NCBI GenBank assembly: GCA_026416655.1
Contig: JAOAES010000094.1
Coordinates: 1-5,739, forward strand
DNA from: Fimbriimonadales bacterium
GTDB lineage: Bacteria; Armatimonadota; Fimbriimonadia; Fimbriimonadales; GBS-DC
Length of the DNA stretch: 5,739 bases
Reading direction: 5' to 3'
The stretch's first letter is position 1. Each line of letters starts with the position of its first letter. A program made the translations under genes and the position numbers. Below, one piece after another: positions 1 through 4,574 of this stretch. The notes under the pieces were generated by a model that was given only the letters and a program-made list of their open reading frames with translations, was not told where the DNA came from and ran no database searches.

Positions 1-1
1 C

Positions 2-379
2 GGCGCGGCGTTCTACCGTTCACTGATTGTCCTCTCGCGCGACGAGCTGCGCCAGATGGAGGAGGAGGCGAAAGTCGCAAAGTATATCTCGCAAGGCAAG
101 CAGATTGCCCTCGCGATGCTCATGTATGTGCAGGACTACGATGAACTGTTCCCGCCCAACTTCGGCAACGAGGGTGTGGCGGAGGTGCTGCTGCCCTATT
201 TGCGGGAGCGCGAAGTGTTCGAAGTGGACGGCGCGTTCGCGTTCCACTACCGGATGAACGGGCAGAGCCTCGCGAATATCGAGAACCCCGCCGAGACGGA
301 GGTGGGCTACCTGCAGTTGTCCAACGGGCGCGTGGTCATCTATGCGGACGGACATGTGAAGTGGCGACCGAACCGATAA
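2..379 (+). CDS. Pseudopilin-like / DUF1559-type protein, C-terminal part (5' truncated by window edge)
   Basis: The reading frame is open from base 2 to a TAA at 377-379, so the visible 125 residues are the C-terminal part of a longer protein. An ATG at 56 could start a 107-residue protein, but the 18 upstream codons are also open, and relatives carry an N-terminal membrane helix that would lie outside the window. The segment 'KQIALAMLMYVQDYDELFPP' followed by a short variable region and the tail 'VVIYADGHVKW' matches the architecture of type IV pilin-like proteins with an 'H-x9-DG' C-terminal signature, common in Armatimonadota and Planctomycetota. In that family an N-terminal hydrophobic helix anchors the protein and a compact C-terminal domain faces outward. 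The His usually found shortly before the DG (as in 'RH') is absent here. No prepilin cleavage motif can be seen because the N-terminus is missing. Exact role unknown. Confidence 0.7.
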   Translation, partial: GAAFYRSLIVLSRDELRQMEEEAKVAKYISQGKQIALAMLMYVQDYDELFPPNFGNEGVAEVLLPYLREREVFEVDGAFAFHYRMNGQSLANIENPAETEVGYLQLSNGRVVIYADGHVKWRPNR

Positions 380-385
380 AGGTTC
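370..385. terminator. Possible small hairpin between convergent genes
   Basis: GAACC (370-374), a 6-base loop GATAAA, and GGTTC (381-385) form a perfect 5-bp inverted repeat. It covers the TAA of the left gene and overlaps the TGA of the opposing gene, whose stop is the complement of 384-386. The position suits a bidirectional terminator, but the stem is short and no T-tract follows on either strand, so this is weak. Confidence 0.2.
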
Positions 386-1136
386 ACGCCCTGCGCACTG
401 CCTGTTCCAGCGCGCGCAGCAATCCCAGGAATCGCGCGAAGTAGTCATGCTCTGGGTCGGGCGATTCCAGTGTATCGGCAATCACGAGCGGGACGCGCAG
501 AATCTGGGCGACGGTTGCGCCGATGTCGGAGGGTTCGCTTGCCAGCACCATCGCGACGCCCTCGCGCCTGCCCTGTTCGACGGCATCCCGCAGGCGTTGC
601 AGGCTGGGGGGACGCTCGTGGTCGGGCTGGAGGCTCCCCACTGAGCGCATCCCAAGCCGCCGTGTGAGCGGCAGGTAGGCGTCATGAACGGCGAGGTAAA
701 CTTTGCCTTGAAGCACCGCACCCGCCTCGCGAATACGGGCTTCTATTTGGCGCAGTTGGAGTTGCATTCGCACCCACGCCTGACGCTGGTTCACGCCCGC
801 CAGCCCATCAGCAGTTGCCCAGTGCAGGATCTGTGCGCAACTTTGACGCGCGTAGCGCACATCCAGCCAGATATGCAGGTTATCGGGCGGCGGCTGCAAG
901 TGTTCTATCAGTTCGCTAACGGGCGTGCGCCCCTGCAGTGCGCGCTGGAGCGTAGGCAGGTACCCTTCCAGCCCGCCGCCTATGGCGATTACGCGCCGCG
1001 CCCGCAACGCTTGTTGTACCATGCGCACCGTGAGGGACGTTTCGTGCGCGTCCGCGCTGCGCGGCTGAATCAGCGTGAAGGGCAACTCCAGCCCGCGAAG
1101 CCAGTCCGCAACCACGCTCAGAGTCGCGGCGTACAT
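384..1136 (-). CDS. ZnuA/TroA-like (cluster A-I) metal-binding protein without a signal peptide
   Basis: The 250-residue product follows the layout of zinc/manganese ABC-transporter substrate-binding proteins (ZnuA, TroA, PsaA family). The family places metal-binding histidines in an N-lobe 'DPHxYEPT' motif, a 'DPHxWLDP' motif and a C-lobe 'HDAFxYFxxxYGL' motif, with an Asp near the end. Visible counterparts are His31 ('DAHETS'), His88 ('NLHIWLD'), His151 ('VHDAYLPLTRRLGM') and Asp221 ('VIADTLES'); a helix linker lies at about 115-140. The oddity is the N-terminus: residue 2 already aligns with the first strand of the mature protein, and the only upstream in-frame codons are CGC and the lysS TAG stop, so no export signal can be encoded. 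Known relatives act outside the cytoplasmic membrane, whereas this one should be cytosolic unless it is exported in another way. No permease or ATPase genes are adjacent. It is cotranscribed behind lysS and translationally coupled to it. Possible roles, all inferred: intracellular metal buffering, a structural reuse of the fold, or a degenerate paralogue. Confidence 0.75.
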   Translation of the reverse strand: MYAATLSVVADWLRGLELPFTLIQPRSADAHETSLTVRMVQQALRARRVIAIGGGLEGYLPTLQRALQGRTPVSELIEHLQPPPDNLHIWLDVRYARQSCAQILHWATADGLAGVNQRQAWVRMQLQLRQIEARIREAGAVLQGKVYLAVHDAYLPLTRRLGMRSVGSLQPDHERPPSLQRLRDAVEQGRREGVAMVLASEPSDIGATVAQILRVPLVIADTLESPDPEHDYFARFLGLLRALEQAVRRA

Positions 1137-1139
1137 GCG

Positions 1140-2642
1140 CTACCCCTCCCGCATCTGCGGGAAGAAAATCACCTCGCGAATGGAGTCCGTGCCTGTCAGC
1201 AGCATCGCCATCCGGTCGATGCCAATGCCCAAGCCGCCTGCGGGGGGCATGCCGTACTCCATCGCGTGCAGGAAGTCCTCATCGAACGGATGCGCCTCCT
1301 CGTCGCCTGCCTGACGCAGGGCATACTGTTGCTCAAAACGGGCGCGCTGCTCCAGCGGATCGTTCAGCTCCGAAAAGGCGTTGGCGACCTCCTTGCCGAA
1401 GATGTAGCCCTCAAAGCGGCGGGTGAAGCGCGGATTATCAGGCTCGCGCTTCGCTAAGGGAGAAGTGTCGATGGGGAAACCGTACACAAAAGTCGGCTGC
1501 TGCAGATGCTCCGCCACGCACTTCTCCAGCACTTTCTCGATAATCCCCCCAATGGTGTCCTTGCGCTCCACGTAGATACCGACCTTCTCGGCGGCGCGGA
1601 TTGCGCTCTCCAGCGTTTCGAAATCGGCTTCGGTCAGCCCCGTATGCTCCCGAATCGCGTCCATCAGGCGGATGCGCTGCCACGGCTGACTAAAATCCAC
1701 CTGCACGCCGTGCATCTCGAACACCGTGGTTCCGAACACACGCTCGGCGACATAGCGGAACAACGCCTCCACCAGGCTCATGATGTCTTCCAGGTTCGCA
1801 TACGCCTGGTACAGTTCGAGCATGGTGAATTCGGGGTTGTGGCGAGTGGAGATGCCTTCGTTGCGGAACACGCGCCCGATTTCGTACACGCGGTCTATCC
1901 CCCCGATAAGCAGTCGCTTCAGGTGCAGCTCCAGCGCGATGCGTAGCTGGAACTCTCTGTCCAGCGCGTTATGGTGAGTGATAAACGGTCTTGCCGCCGC
2001 GCCGCCCGCCATCGGCTGCAGCACGGGCGTCTCCACCTCTAAAAAGCCCCGCTCGTCCAAAAATCGCCTAATCTCGCGTATCATGCGGCAACGGGAAATC
2101 AGTCGCTGGCGCGAGTCGGGATTCACCAGCAGGTCTAAGTAGCGTTGCCGGTAGCGTTGCTCCACATCGTGCAGCTCGTACCAACGCTGTTCGCCCTTCT
2201 CTTTGGGGAACGGCACGGGGCGAATCGCTTTGGCTAACATCGTAAAGGTCTGCACATGCACCGTGACCTCGCCCGTGCGCGTCTTGAACACGAAGCCCTG
2301 CACGCCGAGATAATCGCCCAAATCCCACAGGTCGATTAGGTCGTACTTGTCGCCCTGTTCATCGGCTTTGAGGTAGATTTGCAGTTTGCCTGTGCTATCC
2401 ATCAGGTGCGCGAAGGTCGCTTTGCCCATTTTGCGAATCGCCACGATGCGCCCCGCGACAGAGACCGTCTTGCCTTCAAGCTGCTCGTACTCTTCATGAA
2501 TGGTTTGCAGGGCGTGAGTCACCTCGTAGCGCTCGTGGGCGAAGGGGTCTAAGCCCATGGCGCGCAACTGTTGCAGTTTCTGCAGGCGGATCTGGACTAA
2601 CTGGCTCTCTTCTTCTAAGATATGATGGCTCGGCTCGTGCAT
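1140..2642 (-). CDS. lysS: Lysyl-tRNA synthetase, class II
   Basis: This cytosolic enzyme attaches lysine to tRNA-Lys at the expense of ATP. The 500 residues match the usual length of bacterial LysS (about 490-510). An N-terminal helix (1-50) precedes an OB-fold anticodon-binding domain at about 58-140 ('VSVAGRIVAIRKMGKATFAHL'-like region). The class II catalytic core follows: motif 1 around 183-207 ending in 'FLEVETPVL', the family segment 'MAGGAAARPFITHHNALD' (211-228), motif 2 at 256-276 ('GRVFRNEGISTRHNPEFT'), the lysine-pocket segment 'DTSPLAK' (392-398), 'ELNDPLEQRARF' (425-436), and motif 3 'GLGIGIDRMAMLL' (470-482). The C-terminus 'REVIFFPQMREG' is where LysS proteins normally end, so the TAG is the authentic stop. 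The ATG at 2642 is preferred because the next in-frame ATG (residue 29) would remove conserved N-terminal helix. No Shine-Dalgarno precedes it, and a TACAAT -10 lies only 7 bases upstream, which suggests leaderless initiation. It heads a two-gene unit with the ZnuA-like gene. Confidence 0.97.
   Translation of the reverse strand: MHEPSHHILEEESQLVQIRLQKLQQLRAMGLDPFAHERYEVTHALQTIHEEYEQLEGKTVSVAGRIVAIRKMGKATFAHLMDSTGKLQIYLKADEQGDKYDLIDLWDLGDYLGVQGFVFKTRTGEVTVHVQTFTMLAKAIRPVPFPKEKGEQRWYELHDVEQRYRQRYLDLLVNPDSRQRLISRCRMIREIRRFLDERGFLEVETPVLQPMAGGAAARPFITHHNALDREFQLRIALELHLKRLLIGGIDRVYEIGRVFRNEGISTRHNPEFTMLELYQAYANLEDIMSLVEALFRYVAERVFGTTVFEMHGVQVDFSQPWQRIRLMDAIREHTGLTEADFETLESAIRAAEKVGIYVERKDTIGGIIEKVLEKCVAEHLQQPTFVYGFPIDTSPLAKREPDNPRFTRRFEGYIFGKEVANAFSELNDPLEQRARFEQQYALRQAGDEEAHPFDEDFLHAMEYGMPPAGGLGIGIDRMAMLLTGTDSIREVIFFPQMREG
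1143..1150 (-). promoter_or_regulatory. Shine-Dalgarno for the ZnuA-like gene, inside the lysS 3' end
   Basis: On the minus strand the last sense codons of lysS read GGGAGGGG, followed by TAGCGC and then the ATG at 1136. This is a strong purine ribosome-binding site at normal spacing. It sits inside lysS immediately before its stop, which supports translational coupling and fixes the downstream start at 1136. Confidence 0.75.
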
Positions 2643-2649
2643 GGCGGGA

Positions 2650-2655
2650 ATTGTA
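2650..2655 (-). promoter_or_regulatory. -10 promoter element of lysS (probably leaderless)
   Basis: The minus strand reads GGTACAATTCCCGCCATG, with a near-consensus -10 hexamer TACAAT seven bases before the lysS ATG. Standard -10 to +1 spacing puts the transcription start at about 2643, one base before the start codon. No good -35 hexamer is seen at 16-19 bp; a TTGCAA lies too far away (25 bp). The same GGTACAATTyC string precedes the gene at 4575. Confidence 0.6.
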
Positions 2656-2658
2656 CCA

Positions 2659-2730
2659 TGCAGGTAGGGAAGCGCGATTCTTGCAAGCCCGCTCCTGCAG
2701 GAAACGCGCTCCTGCCCGTGAATTAACCAT
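2659..2730. repeat. Divergent intergenic region with palindrome and direct repeat; possible dispersed-repeat remnant
   Basis: The 103-bp gap between the divergent lysS and fucI genes contains a perfect 10-bp palindrome TCCTGCAGGA (2693-2702). It also has two direct copies of CGCTCCTGC (2690-2698 and 2707-2715) offset by 17 bp. Three explanations fit: an operator controlling fucI, lysS or both; part of a dispersed intergenic repeat; or chance in GC-rich sequence. No convincing fucI promoter hexamers were identified, only an AT-rich patch (AATTAA, 2721-2726). Confidence 0.35.
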
Positions 2731-2731
2731 C

Positions 2732-2737
2732 AGAGGT
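2732..2737 (+). promoter_or_regulatory. Shine-Dalgarno of fucI
   Basis: AGAGGT lies 8 bases upstream of the ATG at 2746, normal spacing for a ribosome-binding site, and supports that start. It contrasts with lysS and the gene at 4575, neither of which has such a site. Confidence 0.6.
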
Positions 2738-2745
2738 GTGCGACG

Positions 2746-4557
2746 ATGCCGAACGGTTTTGCCGTGAATCCGCCCGTGAACCGCTTGCAGGGCGTACTGC
2801 CGAAGGTGGGCATTCGCCCCGTGATTGACGGACGCAGGCAGGGCGTGCGCGAGAGTATGGAAGCCGCCACGATGCAGATGGCGCAGGGGGCGGCTCAGCT
2901 GATTACCGAGCACCTGCGCCACGCCTGCGGACTGCCCGTCGAGTGCGTGATTGCCGACACCTGCATCGGCGGGATTGCCGAAGCCGCAGCGTGTGAGGCG
3001 AAGTTCGAGCGCGAGGGCGTCGGCGTGAGCCTCACGGTTGCCCGCAGCTGGTGCTACGGCTACGAAGTGATGGACACACACCCCACGCGCCCCAAAGCCA
3101 TTTGGGGCTTCAATGGCACGGAGCGACCGGGCGCAGTGTTTCTGGCGGCGGCGATGGCAGCGCATGCGAATAAAAAATTGCCCGCCTTCAGCATTTACGG
3201 ACGCGATGTGCAAGACGCCGACGACTTCAGCATACCCCCCGATGTCGCCGAGCGTATCCTGCAGTTCGTGCGCTGCGGAATCGCCGTCGCCACGATGCAG
3301 GGCAAAACCTACGCCTCGATGGGGAATGTGTCGATGGGCATCGTCGGCTCGCTGGTGGATCAGAACTTCCTGCAGCAGTACCTGGGCATGCGCACGATGA
3401 CGATCGATATGGTGGAGTTTGTGCGCCGCATAGAACGCGGGATTTACGACCCCGACGAGTTCGAACGCGCCTCTCAGTGGGTGAAAATCTACTGCAAGGA
3501 GGGCAAGGACTACAACCCGCCCGATAAGCAACTTTCGCCTGAGCAGAAGGAGCGCACATGGCGACAGAGCATCCAGATGGCGCTCATTGCTCGCGACCTG
3601 ATGGTGGGCAACCCCAAGCTCGCCGAGCTGGGCTACGAGGAGGAGGCGCAGGGCTACAACGCGATTGCAGGCGGCTTTCAGGGGCAACGCCAGTGGACAG
3701 ACCACCTGCCCAACGGCGACTTCATGGAAGCCATCCTCTGCTCCAGCTTCGACTGGAACGGAATCCGCCAGCCCTACATCTTAGCCACCGAGAACGACTA
3801 TCTGAACGGCGTGTGTATGCTGTTTGGGCATCTGCTGACGGGCGCGGCGCAGATTTTCGCCGATGTGCGCACCTACTGGTCTCCCGACGCGGTGCGGCGC
3901 GTGGCGGGCTGGACGCCGACGGGGATGGCGGAGGGCGGATTCCTGCACTTGATTAATTCGGGTCCTGCCGCGCTGGACGGCACAGGCGAGCAGACCGCCC
4001 CTGACGGTACCCCCACGATGAAGGCGTGGTGGGAGGTGTCGCCCGACGAGGCGACGCGCTGCCTGCAAGCGACCACATGGCACTGCGGAATGCTGGAATA
4101 TTCCCGCGGCGGGGGCTGGAGTACACGCTTCCGCACGCGCGGGGGCATGCCCGCCACGATGTTCCGCCTAAACCTCGTGGACGGCTTGGGCCCCGTGATG
4201 CAGATCGCCGAGGGCTACACGATTGAGCTGCCTGAATCGGTTCACTCGGCACTGGATGAGCGTACCAATCCCACCTGGCCTACTACATGGTTTGTGCCGC
4301 GCACGACAGGGTACGGCGCGTTTCGGGATGTCTACACCGTGATGGCGCACTGGGGCGCGAACCACTGCGTGCTGAGCGCAGGGCATATCGGCGACGCGCT
4401 GATCACGCTCTGCTCGATGCTGCGCATCCCTGTCGCGATGCATAATGTGGATCCCATTCGCGTGTTCCGACCGCACCAGTGGGGCATGTTCGGCACGGCA
4501 GACCCCGAAAGCGCAGACTACCGGGCGTGCGCGGCGTATGGGGCGTTGTACGGATAA
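2746..4557 (+). CDS. fucI: L-fucose isomerase
   Basis: This enzyme interconverts L-fucose and L-fuculose in the cytosol, the first step of the phosphorylative fucose pathway; characterised members also accept D-arabinose. The product is 603 residues, against 591 in E. coli FucI, with a slightly longer N-terminus before 'LPKVGIRPVIDGRRQGVRES' (18-37). Family landmarks run the whole length: 'DTCIGGIAEAAACE' (71-84), 'PTRPKAIWGFNGTERPGAV' (113-131), 'SIYGRDVQDADD' (149-160), 'AGGFQGQRQWTDHLPNGD' (308-325), 'SSFDWNG' (333-339), 'SWPTTWF'-type 'TWPTTWF' (510-516) and 'MLRIPVAMHNV' (558-568). The Mn2+ ligands known from E. coli as Glu337, Asp361 and His528 correspond by spacing and motif to Glu349 ('ATEND'), Asp373 ('FADVRTYW') and His540 ('GANH'), so the enzyme should be active. 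Known members are hexamers. The start is supported by AGAGGT at 2732. No fuculokinase, aldolase, permease or regulator lies within view, so the physiological substrate (fucose or arabinose) is undetermined. Confidence 0.97.
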   Translation: MPNGFAVNPPVNRLQGVLPKVGIRPVIDGRRQGVRESMEAATMQMAQGAAQLITEHLRHACGLPVECVIADTCIGGIAEAAACEAKFEREGVGVSLTVARSWCYGYEVMDTHPTRPKAIWGFNGTERPGAVFLAAAMAAHANKKLPAFSIYGRDVQDADDFSIPPDVAERILQFVRCGIAVATMQGKTYASMGNVSMGIVGSLVDQNFLQQYLGMRTMTIDMVEFVRRIERGIYDPDEFERASQWVKIYCKEGKDYNPPDKQLSPEQKERTWRQSIQMALIARDLMVGNPKLAELGYEEEAQGYNAIAGGFQGQRQWTDHLPNGDFMEAILCSSFDWNGIRQPYILATENDYLNGVCMLFGHLLTGAAQIFADVRTYWSPDAVRRVAGWTPTGMAEGGFLHLINSGPAALDGTGEQTAPDGTPTMKAWWEVSPDEATRCLQATTWHCGMLEYSRGGGWSTRFRTRGGMPATMFRLNLVDGLGPVMQIAEGYTIELPESVHSALDERTNPTWPTTWFVPRTTGYGAFRDVYTVMAHWGANHCVLSAGHIGDALITLCSMLRIPVAMHNVDPIRVFRPHQWGMFGTADPESADYRACAAYGALYG

Positions 4558-4559
4558 GG

Positions 4560-4565
4560 TACAAT
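4560..4565 (+). promoter_or_regulatory. -10 promoter element of the coiled-coil gene
   Basis: TACAAT starts three bases after the fucI TAA (4555-4557) and lies 9 bases before the GTG at 4575. Standard spacing puts +1 near 4572, leaving a leader of about 3 bases. No -35 match is seen at 16-19 bp upstream, where fucI codons lie. The context GGTACAATTTC closely matches GGTACAATTCC in front of lysS, making a chance match less likely. Confidence 0.5.
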
Positions 4566-4574
4566 TTCTTTGTC

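Noticed and set aside
20..481. Minus-strand ORF of 153 residues
   Set aside because: It is antisense to the pseudopilin-like C-terminus and overlaps the 3' end of the ZnuA-like gene in another frame.
1140..1142. Amber codon read as an amino acid, making lysS and the next gene one enzyme
   Set aside because: LysS ends naturally at this point, and a strong ribosome-binding site plus ATG follows. Ordinary termination with coupled reinitiation is the simpler reading, so readthrough is kept only as a question.
684..1457. Plus-strand ORF of 257 residues
   Set aside because: It is antisense to both the ZnuA-like gene and the end of lysS, whose proteins are recognisable. It shows no family features of its own.
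2676..2686. TTGCAA as the -35 element of lysS
   Set aside because: On the minus strand it is 25 bp from the TACAAT -10, far beyond the 16-19 bp needed.
2494..3705. Minus-strand ORF of 403 residues
   Set aside because: It lies opposite fucI, which has full-length family similarity, and also overlaps the 5' end of lysS. It is an open antisense frame of GC-rich coding sequence.
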